A DNA stretch of 28,444 nucleotides from Alphaproteobacteria bacterium. GTDB taxonomy: Bacteria > Pseudomonadota > Alphaproteobacteria > SP197. Location of the stretch: assembly GCA_022822575.1 (NCBI GenBank), contig JAJEBJ010000094.1:1-28444 (forward strand). The letters run 5' to 3'. The translations under genes and the position numbers were made by a program. This document shows, piece after piece, positions 15,446 to 23,467 of this stretch. The notes under the pieces were generated by a model. The model was not told the DNA's origin and searched no databases. It saw nothing but the letters and a program-made list of their open reading frames with translations. Position 1 is the first letter of the stretch; every line of letters starts with the position of its first letter.

Positions 15446-17086
15446 ATGGAACAGCGCGAACGCGAGAGCATGGAGTTCGATGTCGTGATCGTGGGCGCCG
15501 GACCTGCAGGTCTGGCAGCGGCCATCCGCCTTGCGCAGCTGTCCGAAGAAGCTGGACAGGAGGTCTCGGTCTGCGTTCTCGAGAAGGGATCCGAAGTCGG
15601 TGCGCACATCCTGTCGGGCGCGGTCATGGAACCGCGGGCGCTCAACGAGCTCTTTCCCGACTGGGAGGAACGCGGGGCACCTCTCCTGACACCGGTGAGA
15701 CAGGACCGCTTCCTCTATCTCACCGAAAAGCGGGCGTTTCGCCTGCCGACACCCCCGCAGATGGCGAACCACGGCAACTACATCATCTCCCTTGGCAATG
15801 TCTGCCGCTGGCTGGCCGGCGAGGCGGAAGCCCTCGGCGTGGCGATCTTTCCCGGCTTTGCCGCAGCAGAGGTCCTGTTCCACGATGACGGTTCCGTGAA
15901 GGGCGTTGCGACCGGTGACATGGGCATAGGCCGCGACGGCAAGCCGAAGGACACCTTCGAGCCCGGTATCGAACTCCATGCCAGGCAGGTTCTCTTTGCC
16001 GAAGGGTGCCGCGGGCACCTCTCCCGGCAGCTAATGGATCGCTTTGGTCTGCGTGAGGGGGTTCAGCCGCAGACCTACGGTATCGGTATCAAGGAACTGT
16101 GGGAGATCGACCCGGAAGGACACGCGCCGGGCACCGTCATCCATACCGCCGGCTGGCCCATGGATGGCAGGACCTATGGCGGGTCCTTTCTCTATCACCT
16201 CGAAGACAACCAGGTCGCCGTCGGTTTCGTCGTCGGGCTCGACTACGAGAACCCGTGGCTCTCGCCCTTCGACGAATTCCAGAAGTTCAAGACACACCCG
16301 GCGATCCGCCCCTTCTTCGAAGGCGGCAAGCGCATCGCCTACGGCGCCCGCGCCATCAACGAGGGCGGATTCCAGTCGATTCCTCGCCTTACATTCCCGG
16401 GCGGCATGCTGATCGGCTGTGCAGCCGGCTTCGTCAATGTGCCGAAGATCAAGGGCAGTCACACGGCCATGAAGAGTGGCATGACTGCAGCCGAGGCGGT
16501 GTTCGACTGGCTCGCAGCCGAGACTCAGCCGAATGCTGAAGTCCGCTCCTATGGCGAGCGCCTGCGCCAGACCTGGCTGTGGGACGAGCTCTACCGCGTG
16601 CGCAACATCAGACCGAGTTTCCATGGCGGCTTCGTGCAGGGTTTCCTCTATTCCGCCATCGACACGGTGATCCTGAGGGGACGGGCGCCCTGGACTTTCC
16701 GGCATCGGCCGGACCACGAGTCTCTCAAGCCGAAGAATGCCTGCCAGGCTATCGACTACCCTGCGCCCGACGGCGAGATCACCTTCGACCGCGCGAGTTC
16801 GGTATTCCTTGCATCAACGAACCACGAGGAGGATCAGCCCGTCCATCTCACCCTGAAGGATGCCAGCGTGCCGGTCGACATCAATCTCGCGCTCTACGAA
16901 GCCCCCGAACAACGCTACTGTCCTGCCGGTGTCTACGAGATCATCGAGGATGATGACGGGGTGAGGCTGCAGATCAACGCGCAGAACTGCGTGCATTGCA
17001 AGACATGCGACATCAAGGATCCGACACAGAACATCGTCTGGGTGACGCCGGAAGGCGGCGGCGGCCCGAACTACCCCAACATGTGA
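15446..17086 (+). CDS. Electron transfer flavoprotein-ubiquinone oxidoreductase
   Basis: The 546-residue product matches the ETF-QO family throughout. It has an FAD-binding FDVVIVGAGPAGLAAAIRLA near the N-terminus and the membrane/quinone region LSGAVMEPRAL. Mid-sequence signatures are GGSFLYHLEDNQVAVGFVVG and CAAGFVNVPKIKGSHTAMKS. The C-terminal [4Fe-4S] motif is NCVHCKTCDIKDP. It passes electrons from ETF to ubiquinone at the inner membrane, serving acyl-CoA and methyl-amine dehydrogenases. That links it in principle to the TMADH-type enzyme at the left end. The next gene starts 26 bases after the stop. Confidence 0.96.
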   Translation: MEQRERESMEFDVVIVGAGPAGLAAAIRLAQLSEEAGQEVSVCVLEKGSEVGAHILSGAVMEPRALNELFPDWEERGAPLLTPVRQDRFLYLTEKRAFRLPTPPQMANHGNYIISLGNVCRWLAGEAEALGVAIFPGFAAAEVLFHDDGSVKGVATGDMGIGRDGKPKDTFEPGIELHARQVLFAEGCRGHLSRQLMDRFGLREGVQPQTYGIGIKELWEIDPEGHAPGTVIHTAGWPMDGRTYGGSFLYHLEDNQVAVGFVVGLDYENPWLSPFDEFQKFKTHPAIRPFFEGGKRIAYGARAINEGGFQSIPRLTFPGGMLIGCAAGFVNVPKIKGSHTAMKSGMTAAEAVFDWLAAETQPNAEVRSYGERLRQTWLWDELYRVRNIRPSFHGGFVQGFLYSAIDTVILRGRAPWTFRHRPDHESLKPKNACQAIDYPAPDGEITFDRASSVFLASTNHEEDQPVHLTLKDASVPVDINLALYEAPEQRYCPAGVYEIIEDDDGVRLQINAQNCVHCKTCDIKDPTQNIVWVTPEGGGGPNYPNM

Positions 17087-17112
17087 CGGATTGCCACGGC
17101 GAGGAGACCTGG

Positions 17113-18795
17113 ATGAACTTCTCCAGGGCGTGCCGCGGTCTCTCTTTCGCGGTACTTGCGGTGCTGGGCCTGGCAACGGCGGCGGATGCCCGCGCATCCA
17201 CCGATCTTGTCTCGGCCAGCGGCGCCTACCTTGCTTCGAGAGCAGCCGCCTACCAGGGCGACATGGCGGCCAGGGCCGACTTCCTGTCGCAGGCACTTGA
17301 ACGCCTTCCCGGGGACGTGACACTCACCCGCCAGACGTACAAGACCATGGTGTCTGTCGGCCGCATTGACGAGGCGGCCGCATTGGCCCGGCGTCTCGTC
17401 GAGATGAACGTCGTCACTGAACTCTCCCCTGTCACCCTCCTTGTCGACGCCCTGGCGGCAGACGATGCGGATGCCATGGACGACGCCCTTGCCCGGCTCG
17501 ACTTCGAAGGCCCGCTCGGCACGTTCGCCATCATCGTGCGCGCATGGTCGACGGCAAGAGGGGGTGACCCTGCGCGCGCTATCGAGATTCTCGACACCGC
17601 CGCGCCGGGCTCCGAACCCCTGGTGGCCTATCATGCCGCGCTTCTCGGTGACGCCGCAGGAGAGACCGAGGCGGCCGAAACAGCCTTCAGCGAAGCCATG
17701 GAGGCCGGGAACACCGTCACCTGGGAGGCCACGCGGGCCTACGGCGGTTTTCTGGAGCGCCTCGGGCGGGGCGGGGACGCTGCCCGTCTCTACCGCCGGT
17801 TCATGGACATCAATCCGGAGAGTCCGTGGTTCGATGATGCACTCGCACGGGCTCTCGCCGGCGGGACGCCACCCGAACGGCCCGGCATGTCCCAGGCGAT
17901 CACCGACGCCCTGGCGGAGACCGCGCGGCAACTGCTCGGCGAACGTCCCGGAGTTATGGCTCTGAGACTGCTCAATCATGCAGCCTGGTTGCAGCCCGCC
18001 GACGACCGCATTCATTTCATGACCGGAGATGTCCTGTCCCGATTGCGGCGCGACGCCGCCTCTGCGGTGGCCTATGGCCGCGTGGCACCCGATTCTCCCC
18101 TTTCATGGAATGCCCGGCTTCGCCGTGTCCGCAGCCTCAACGACGCGGGCTTCACCGAAGACGCCATCGCACTGGGACGCTCGCTCGCACGGGAACGGCC
18201 GGAGAGTGCGGATCCCTTCATGACCATCGGCGATGTCATGCGCTCGCACCGGAGATGGGACGAGGCGGTGGAAGCCTACGATGAAGCGCTCCGCCTGCTT
18301 GATGAAGGATCGCACCGCCGTCCGGACATCCTCTTCGACCTGGGAACGGTGCTGGAGGTGACGGGTCAGTGGGAACGCGCCGAACAGGCCTTTCTCGAAT
18401 CCCTGGAGTCGCGACCGGACGACCCATGGCTTCTCAACTACCTCGGGTACTCGTGGGCCGACCGGAACGAGAATCTTGACGAAGCCCTCGATCTCATCGA
18501 GCGCGCCCTGGAGAGGACACCCGATGACGGCATGGTGATCGACAGCCTGGGATGGGTGCTCTACCGGCTCGGCCGCTACGATGAAGCCGTCGTCGAACTG
18601 GAGCGTGCTGTCGGCCTGGAACCTGCCGAGCCGGTGATCATCGACCACCTGGGCGATGCCTACTGGAAGACCGGGCGACACTACGAGGCACGTTTCCAGT
18701 GGCGTCACGTGCTGACGCTGGCGCCGGATGACGAGGATCTTGTCGACGCCGTGCGCCACAAGCTCGAGGCGGGACTCGATGACATTGACCGGTGA
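17113..18795 (+). CDS. Secreted tetratricopeptide-repeat protein
   Basis: The 560-residue product has an N-terminal signal peptide (LSFAVLAVLGLATAADARA, about residues 10–28). TPR-like helical pairs follow, clearest in the C-terminal third: WDEAVEAYDEALRLL, WERAEQAFLESLESRPDD, YDEAVVELERAVGLEPAEP and HYEARFQWRHVLTLAPDD. Such proteins act as periplasmic or outer-membrane scaffolds. No catalytic motif is seen and the specific role is unknown. GAGGAG at 17101–17106 precedes the ATG at 17113; the frame is open upstream but lies inside the ETF-QO gene. It sits between ETF-QO and ispE, an order I recall from other alphaproteobacteria, and overlaps ispE by 17 bases. Confidence 0.9.
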   Translation: MNFSRACRGLSFAVLAVLGLATAADARASTDLVSASGAYLASRAAAYQGDMAARADFLSQALERLPGDVTLTRQTYKTMVSVGRIDEAAALARRLVEMNVVTELSPVTLLVDALAADDADAMDDALARLDFEGPLGTFAIIVRAWSTARGGDPARAIEILDTAAPGSEPLVAYHAALLGDAAGETEAAETAFSEAMEAGNTVTWEATRAYGGFLERLGRGGDAARLYRRFMDINPESPWFDDALARALAGGTPPERPGMSQAITDALAETARQLLGERPGVMALRLLNHAAWLQPADDRIHFMTGDVLSRLRRDAASAVAYGRVAPDSPLSWNARLRRVRSLNDAGFTEDAIALGRSLARERPESADPFMTIGDVMRSHRRWDEAVEAYDEALRLLDEGSHRRPDILFDLGTVLEVTGQWERAEQAFLESLESRPDDPWLLNYLGYSWADRNENLDEALDLIERALERTPDDGMVIDSLGWVLYRLGRYDEAVVELERAVGLEPAEPVIIDHLGDAYWKTGRHYEARFQWRHVLTLAPDDEDLVDAVRHKLEAGLDDIDR

Positions 18796-19642
18796 AAGAG
18801 CGGTCCCGGCCCATGCCAAGGTCAACCTGTGGCTTCACGTGACCGGACGACTGGCCAACGGCTATCACAGTCTGGACAGCCTGCATGTACGCACCTCCCT
18901 GGCCGACCGCCTGTGGTTCACTCCGGCAGCCTCCACGGCTCTCGAGGTGACCGGCCGCTTTTCTGCGGCGCTCAGGGACCTGGACGGATCCCGGAACCTG
19001 GTGACGCGGGCGATCGCTGCCGTTGCGCCGGCACAGGCATTCCGCATCGTCCTGGAAAAGAACATTCCTGTCGCCTCGGGCCTGGGAGGCGGCTCGGCCG
19101 ACGCCGCCGCCACGCTGCGGACGGTCTCAGGCCTGAGCGACGATCTTCCGGCCATCGCGGCGACACTGGGTGCCGATGTTCCTTCCTGTCTTCATGATGG
19201 TGCGGTCATGACCGCAGGAGCCGGCGATGTCGTCACGCCTGTGGAGCCATTTCCCCCATGTGCTCTCGTTCTCGTCAATCCGGGAACCCGGCTTTCCACG
19301 GCAACGGTCTTCGCCGGTTTCGATGAACCTCTGTCAGTGCCCCGACCCCTGACTCGCCCGCCGGAGAGTTTCGACGACCTGGTCGGGGAACTCGAGAACC
19401 GGCGGAACGACCTCGAACCCGCGGCCTGCCGCGTCGATCCAGCAATTTGCGACGTCCTCGCCGCACTGCGCACCACCCCGGGAATAGCTCTTGCACGCAT
19501 GACCGGCACCGGCGCCACATGCTTCGGTCTTGCCGGCACCCTGCAACTCGCCGATCGCGCGGCAACCCTGCTCCGCCGTCACCACCCCGGCTGGTGGATC
19601 GAGACCACCACCATTCTCGCGCAACCCCGGGAGCGGACATGA
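18779..19642 (+). CDS. ispE: 4-diphosphocytidyl-2-C-methyl-D-erythritol kinase
   Basis: The 287-residue product is a GHMP kinase. The N-terminal AHAKVNLWLHV holds the catalytic lysine region, IPVASGLGGGSADAAATLR is the glycine-rich ATP loop, GADVPSCLHDGAV holds the catalytic aspartate, and MTGTGATCFG is the C-terminal motif. It phosphorylates CDP-methylerythritol in the MEP pathway of isoprenoid synthesis. The ATG at 18779 starts within the TPR gene (17-base overlap), and its stop overlaps the next start as ATGA, so the three genes form one translationally coupled unit. Confidence 0.95.
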   Translation: MTLTGERAVPAHAKVNLWLHVTGRLANGYHSLDSLHVRTSLADRLWFTPAASTALEVTGRFSAALRDLDGSRNLVTRAIAAVAPAQAFRIVLEKNIPVASGLGGGSADAAATLRTVSGLSDDLPAIAATLGADVPSCLHDGAVMTAGAGDVVTPVEPFPPCALVLVNPGTRLSTATVFAGFDEPLSVPRPLTRPPESFDDLVGELENRRNDLEPAACRVDPAICDVLAALRTTPGIALARMTGTGATCFGLAGTLQLADRAATLLRRHHPGWWIETTTILAQPRERT

Positions 19643-20973
19643 GCGCGATAGCAGACATCACGGCGCGCATCGCCGCCCGCGATGCCCATGTTGCCGTCAT
19701 TGGCCTGGGTTATGTTGGCCTTCCCCTCGCCCTGGCAGCCCACAAGTGTGGTTTTCGCGTCACCGGCTTCGATACAGACCCCGCCAAGATCACGACCCTC
19801 GCCGCCGGCACGAGCTACATCAACTACATCGATACCGCCGCGATCAGCGAACTCGCCGCGTCGCCACGATTCCGCGGCACCAGCACGGTGAGCGATCTCG
19901 GCGCTGCCGACATCATCGTCATCTGTGTTCCCACACCCCTGGACCGCCACCGGGAACCGGACATGCGCCACGTTGTGGACACCAGCCACAGCGTCGCATC
20001 GATCCTGGCTCCCGGACGTCTCGTCGTTCTCGAATCGACCACCTGGCCCGGAACCACGGATGAACTGGTGCGACCGATCCTCGAGAGCAATGGCCTGGTG
20101 TCGGGAGAGGACTTTCTTCTCGCCTATTCACCCGAACGCGACGATCCGGGGAACACCATCCATCACCTCGGAACGGTGCCCAAGATCGTCGGCGGCAATC
20201 AGGATCTCGCACGAGCGGCCGCCGCCGCCTTCTACGAGTCCTTCATCCCTGCCGGAACCGTTGTCGTCCCGGACACGAAAACCGCCGAAGCCGTCAAGCT
20301 CACCGAGAACATCTTCCGCTCCGTCAACATTGCCCTCGTCAACGAACTCAAGGTGGTCTTCGATGCCATGGACATCAGCATCTGGGACGTGATCGAGGCC
20401 GCCAGCACCAAGCCCTTTGGCTACATGCCATTCTGGCCCGGCCCCGGACTTGGCGGCCACTGCATTCCCATTGATCCCTTCTACCTTGCCTGGAAGGCGC
20501 GGGAGTTCGGCGTGCCCACCCGGTTCATCGAGCTTGCCGGAGAGATCAACACCTCGATGCCGCACCACATCGTCTCCAGGCTCGCCAGCGAGGTCGATCG
20601 ACGGTTCCGACGCGGTCTCAACGGCGCGGCAATTCTCATCGTCGGCATGGCCTACAAGAAAAACGTCGACGACAGCCGCGAGAGTCCTGGCCTGACCCTG
20701 ATGGCGCTGCTCGAATCGAGGGGAGCCGCGGTGTCCTTCTTCGATCCCTTCATCGGTACCATTCCTGCCACCCGCGCCCATGCCGGGCTGGCCGGGCGGA
20801 AGAGCCTTGCGTGGACCGAGGTCACCAATGGCGTCCACGACGCGGCGTTGATCGTCACCGACCATGACGGCATCAACTACGATGCCCTCGTTGCGTCCGT
20901 GCCACTGGTGGTCGATACGCGCAATGCGACACGGGACGTTCGCCACCATCGCGAGAGAATTGTTCTCGCCTGA
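19639..20973 (+). CDS. UDP-N-acetyl-D-glucosamine 6-dehydrogenase-like nucleotide-sugar dehydrogenase
   Basis: The 444-residue product belongs to the UDP-glucose/GDP-mannose dehydrogenase family. NAD binding is at VAVIGLGYVGLPLALAA (about 18–34), with VVLESTTWPGTTDEL following. The catalytic cysteine is in GLGGHCIPIDPFYLAWKARE (C275), and the UDP-binding C-terminal domain carries GMAYKKNVDDSRESP. The YMPFWPGPGLGGHCIPIDP context is that of the WbpA branch, which makes UDP-GlcNAc uronic acid for polysaccharide. It is the only surface-sugar gene in the window and is coupled to ispE by ATGA. The precise sugar substrate is inferred from motif similarity only. Confidence 0.9.
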   Translation: MSAIADITARIAARDAHVAVIGLGYVGLPLALAAHKCGFRVTGFDTDPAKITTLAAGTSYINYIDTAAISELAASPRFRGTSTVSDLGAADIIVICVPTPLDRHREPDMRHVVDTSHSVASILAPGRLVVLESTTWPGTTDELVRPILESNGLVSGEDFLLAYSPERDDPGNTIHHLGTVPKIVGGNQDLARAAAAAFYESFIPAGTVVVPDTKTAEAVKLTENIFRSVNIALVNELKVVFDAMDISIWDVIEAASTKPFGYMPFWPGPGLGGHCIPIDPFYLAWKAREFGVPTRFIELAGEINTSMPHHIVSRLASEVDRRFRRGLNGAAILIVGMAYKKNVDDSRESPGLTLMALLESRGAAVSFFDPFIGTIPATRAHAGLAGRKSLAWTEVTNGVHDAALIVTDHDGINYDALVASVPLVVDTRNATRDVRHHRERIVLA

Positions 20974-20998
20974 CCGGAGCGGTGTTCCTGCCCCGTGG

Positions 20999-21027
20999 TT
21001 GCGCACTCCGGCGCTTTCCGGTTTATA
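20999..21027 (+). promoter_or_regulatory. Sigma-70-type promoter of tRNA-Gln
   Basis: A -35-like TTGCGC at 20999–21004 and a -10-like TTTATA at 21022–21027 are 17 bases apart. The tRNA begins 11 bases downstream of the -10 box, a usual arrangement for tRNA genes. Confidence 0.6.
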
Positions 21028-21037
21028 GGAAGCCTGC

Positions 21038-21111
21038 TGGGGCGTGGCCAAGCGGTAAGGCAACGGGTTTTGGTCCCGTGACCCCAGGTTCGAATCCTGG
21101 CGCCCCAACCA
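21038..21111 (+). tRNA. tRNA-Gln (anticodon TTG)
   Basis: The cloverleaf is complete. Acceptor TGGGGCG (21038–21044) pairs with CGCCCCA (21101–21107). The anticodon arm is ACGGG-TTTTGGT-CCCGT with TTG in the loop, the T arm is CCAGG-TTCGAAT-CCTGG, and an A discriminator is followed by an encoded CCA at 21109–21111. The U/T at position 1 and the weak first pair are typical of bacterial tRNA-Gln. It lies between the sugar dehydrogenase gene and the tungstate transporter genes. Confidence 0.97.
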
Positions 21112-21120
21112 CACTCCTGT

Positions 21121-21150
21121 TGCAGGTCGCCCGTCCGGGCACGCCCTGCA
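21121..21150 (+). terminator. Compound stem-loop between tRNA-Gln and tungstate permease gene
   Basis: An outer 6-bp stem TGCAGG/CCTGCA encloses an inner stem GCCCG-TC-CGGGC, forming a strong hairpin ten bases after the tRNA. No T-run follows, so it is not a textbook intrinsic terminator. It may define the tRNA 3' end, or be a leader structure of the tupB transcript. Confidence 0.4.
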
Positions 21151-21178
21151 TCACCAATCCACCTTGCGAACCATCACC

Positions 21179-21886
21179 ATGCAGGACACCAGTGACGCCT
21201 TCACGGAAGCCCTTCGCCTGATCACGACACTCGACCGTGACCTCGTCGAGATCATCCTCATGTCGCTCCGGGTCAGTCTCTTTGCGGTGCTCTTCGCCAT
21301 GCTGATCGGCCTGCCCGTCGGCGCGACGACGGCCATCTCGCGGTTCCCGGGACGGGGCGCCCTCATCACCGTGATGAACGCCTTCATGGGCCTGCCGCCC
21401 GTGGTTGCCGGCCTTGCCATTTATCTCTTGCTGTCACGCGCCGGACCGCTGGGTGAATGGGGTCTGCTCTACACCCCCGAGGCCATGATCATCGCCCAGA
21501 CGGTGCTCGTCACGCCCATCGTCGCAGCCCTGACGCGCCAGGTCATCGAGGACCTTCACCGCCGCTATGATGAACAGTTGCGCGCCTTCGGCCTCAGCAG
21601 GGGCGCCACCGCCATCACCCTGTTGTGGGAGGCGCGATTCAGTCTCGTCACCGTGGTACTTGCCGGTTTTGGCAGGGCCATCGCAGAGGTTGGCGCCGTC
21701 ATCATGGTCGGCGGCAACATCAATCATGTCACCCGGGTGATGACCACGACCATCACGCTGGAAACCTCGCGCGGCGCTCTCGATCTTGCTCTCGGTCTGG
21801 GAATCGTGTTGCTGACGATCATCCTCATCATCAACGGGCTCGCCGGAATGCTCAACACCTTCGCGAGGAATCCGCGCCTTGCGTGA
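21179..21886 (+). CDS. tupB: Tungstate ABC transporter, permease
   Basis: The product of about 235 residues has several hydrophobic membrane segments: about 28–50 (VSLFAVLFAMLIGLPVGATT), 62–85 (MNAFMGLPPVVAGLAIYLLL), 95–115, 150–170 and 200–225. The cytoplasmic coupling loop holds EQLRAFGLSRGATAITLLWE. The FGRAIAEVGAVIMVGGNI segment is typical of TupB/WtpB-type permeases. It forms the channel of a high-affinity tungstate importer. The ATG at 21179 is used; a TTG at 21164 in frame is possible, and neither has a clear ribosome site. The ATPase and binding-protein genes follow immediately. Confidence 0.88.
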   Translation: MQDTSDAFTEALRLITTLDRDLVEIILMSLRVSLFAVLFAMLIGLPVGATTAISRFPGRGALITVMNAFMGLPPVVAGLAIYLLLSRAGPLGEWGLLYTPEAMIIAQTVLVTPIVAALTRQVIEDLHRRYDEQLRAFGLSRGATAITLLWEARFSLVTVVLAGFGRAIAEVGAVIMVGGNINHVTRVMTTTITLETSRGALDLALGLGIVLLTIILIINGLAGMLNTFARNPRLA

Positions 21887-22613
21887 GCGTCGAGATGGAA
21901 GGGTGCTGCCGCTCGCCGGCCGGAATCTCTGTCTCATGCGGGGGACACGGCCGGTTGTCGATGATGTCAGCGTTACCATCTCCCGGCCGGAAATCGCGGT
22001 GCTTCTGGGACCCAATGGCGCCGGCAAGAGCCTATTGGTCCGCATGCTGGCGGGCCTCGTCGAACCCGACAGTGGCGATGTCACCTGGAACGATCGCCCA
22101 CCGGACCGCCAGCGGGCCATCCGGCTCGGCGTCGTCTTCCATCACCCGGTGATGCTGAACCGCACGGCCCTGGCCAACATCCGCTTTGCGCTCCAGGCCG
22201 CCGGTGTACCCCGTCACGAGCAGCGGCGGCGGGCCATGGAAGCACTGTCGGCCGCCGGTCTCGGGGAAAGGGCGCGAGTGCAGGCACAGGCACTCTCGGG
22301 AGGAGAACAGCAAAGGCTCGCGCTTGTCCGCGCCATGGCGACGTCTCCGGACGTCCTGCTCCTCGACGAGGCAACCGCCAACCTTGATCCGGGTTCGATC
22401 CTGGCGATCGAGGACCTGGTGCATCAGGCCCGCAACGACGGCACGCCCGTCCTCCTCGTCACCCACGACCTTGCCCAGGCACGCCGGCTGGCCGACCGCA
22501 TCCTCTATCTTCATGGCGGGGTTCTCGAGGCGGACAGCGCCGCCCCGCTCTTCTTCTCCACTCCCCCCACGAGACGGGCCCGGGCCTTTGTCGAGGGCCG
22601 TCTGGTCGCCTGA
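21879..22613 (+). CDS. tupC: Tungstate ABC transporter, ATP-binding protein
   Basis: The 244-residue product is an ABC ATPase: Walker A GPNGAGKS (about 44–51), Q-loop region VVFHHPVM, signature LSGGEQQRLALVRAMA, Walker B VLLLDEATANLD and H-loop VTHDL. It drives import through the adjacent permease. The TTG at 21879 overlaps the permease stop by eight bases; a GTG at 21903 is an alternative. Assignment to tungstate rests on the flanking permease and TupA-like binding protein, not on the ATPase itself. Confidence 0.88.
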   Translation: MRERRDGRVLPLAGRNLCLMRGTRPVVDDVSVTISRPEIAVLLGPNGAGKSLLVRMLAGLVEPDSGDVTWNDRPPDRQRAIRLGVVFHHPVMLNRTALANIRFALQAAGVPRHEQRRRAMEALSAAGLGERARVQAQALSGGEQQRLALVRAMATSPDVLLLDEATANLDPGSILAIEDLVHQARNDGTPVLLVTHDLAQARRLADRILYLHGGVLEADSAAPLFFSTPPTRRARAFVEGRLVA

Positions 22614-22636
22614 CTGTGCCCAGCCGGAAAGGTCCC

Positions 22637-23458
22637 ATGATGGTGTCGAGATTCTTCGCATGTGCCGTGGTAGTCCTCGGCCTCGTCCCCGGTGGCGTGG
22701 CCGCCGACGATAGGTCCATCATCGTCCAGTCGACGACCTCGACGCAGAACTCGGGACTGTTCGATCACATCCTTCCCGATTTCAGCGATGCGACGGGCAT
22801 TCTCGTCAAGGTGGTTGCCGTGGGCACCGGGCAGGCCATCCGCAACTCCATGAACGGAGACGGCGATGTCCTGCTCGTGCATGCCCGCGATGCCGAGGAG
22901 GAGTTCGTCTCCGGCGGCTACGGCGTCGAGCGGTTCGATCTGATGTACAACGATTTCGTGATTGTCGGTCCCGTTTCCGACCCGGCAGGCATCAGGGGCA
23001 TCGCTGATGCCGGTGCCGCACTCATGCATATCGCACGCAACGGTCTTCCCTTTGCCTCCCGTGGTGATGATTCCGGCACCCACACGAAGGAAATGGCCTT
23101 GTGGCGCAACGCCGGTTTCGATCCTACGGAGCACAGCGGCTCGTGGTATCTCGAGACTGGCTCGGGCATGGGCGCCACTCTCAACGTGGCCGCCAATGTC
23201 GGTGCCTATGTCCTGACAGACCGGGCCACCTGGATTGCCTTCCAGAACCGCGGCAATCTCGCCCTCCTTGTCGAGGGGGACGAGAATCTCTTCAATCAGT
23301 ACGGCGTGACCATGGTGAACCCGGAGCGCTTTCCCCATGTCCGCGAAGAGGAGGCGCACCTCTTCGTCAACTGGCTCCTTTCGCCCTCCGGGCAGGCTTC
23401 AATCGCCTCCTACCGCATCGACGGAAGGCAGCTCTTCTTTCCCAACGCCAGCCCCTGA
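22637..23458 (+). CDS. tupA: Tungstate-binding periplasmic protein
   Basis: The product of 273 residues has a signal peptide (VSRFFACAVVVLGLVPGGVAA, about 3–23). Directly after it comes VQSTTSTQNSGLFDHILPDF, the TTS-x-x-xSGL oxyanion-binding signature of TupA proteins. Further family motifs are FASRGDDSGTHTKEMALW, YLETGSGMG and AYVLTDRATW. It captures tungstate in the periplasm for TupBC. The ATG at 22637 follows GGAAAGG; a GTG at 22616 would add a short basic tail. Tungstate import fits with a cell making W-containing formate or aldehyde oxidoreductases, none of which is in the window. Molybdate binding cannot be excluded from sequence alone. Confidence 0.9.
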   Translation: MMVSRFFACAVVVLGLVPGGVAADDRSIIVQSTTSTQNSGLFDHILPDFSDATGILVKVVAVGTGQAIRNSMNGDGDVLLVHARDAEEEFVSGGYGVERFDLMYNDFVIVGPVSDPAGIRGIADAGAALMHIARNGLPFASRGDDSGTHTKEMALWRNAGFDPTEHSGSWYLETGSGMGATLNVAANVGAYVLTDRATWIAFQNRGNLALLVEGDENLFNQYGVTMVNPERFPHVREEEAHLFVNWLLSPSGQASIASYRIDGRQLFFPNASP

Positions 23459-23467
23459 TCCGTCACG

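Noticed and set aside
15044..16018. A 324-codon minus-strand frame covering the UDG 5' part and ETF-QO 5' part
   Set aside because: It spans two real genes in a wrong frame and has no motif.
20951..20969. Hairpin GCGAGA/TCTCGC at the end of the sugar dehydrogenase gene
   Set aside because: It lies within the last codons, has a 7-base loop and no T-run, so it is too weak to call a terminator.
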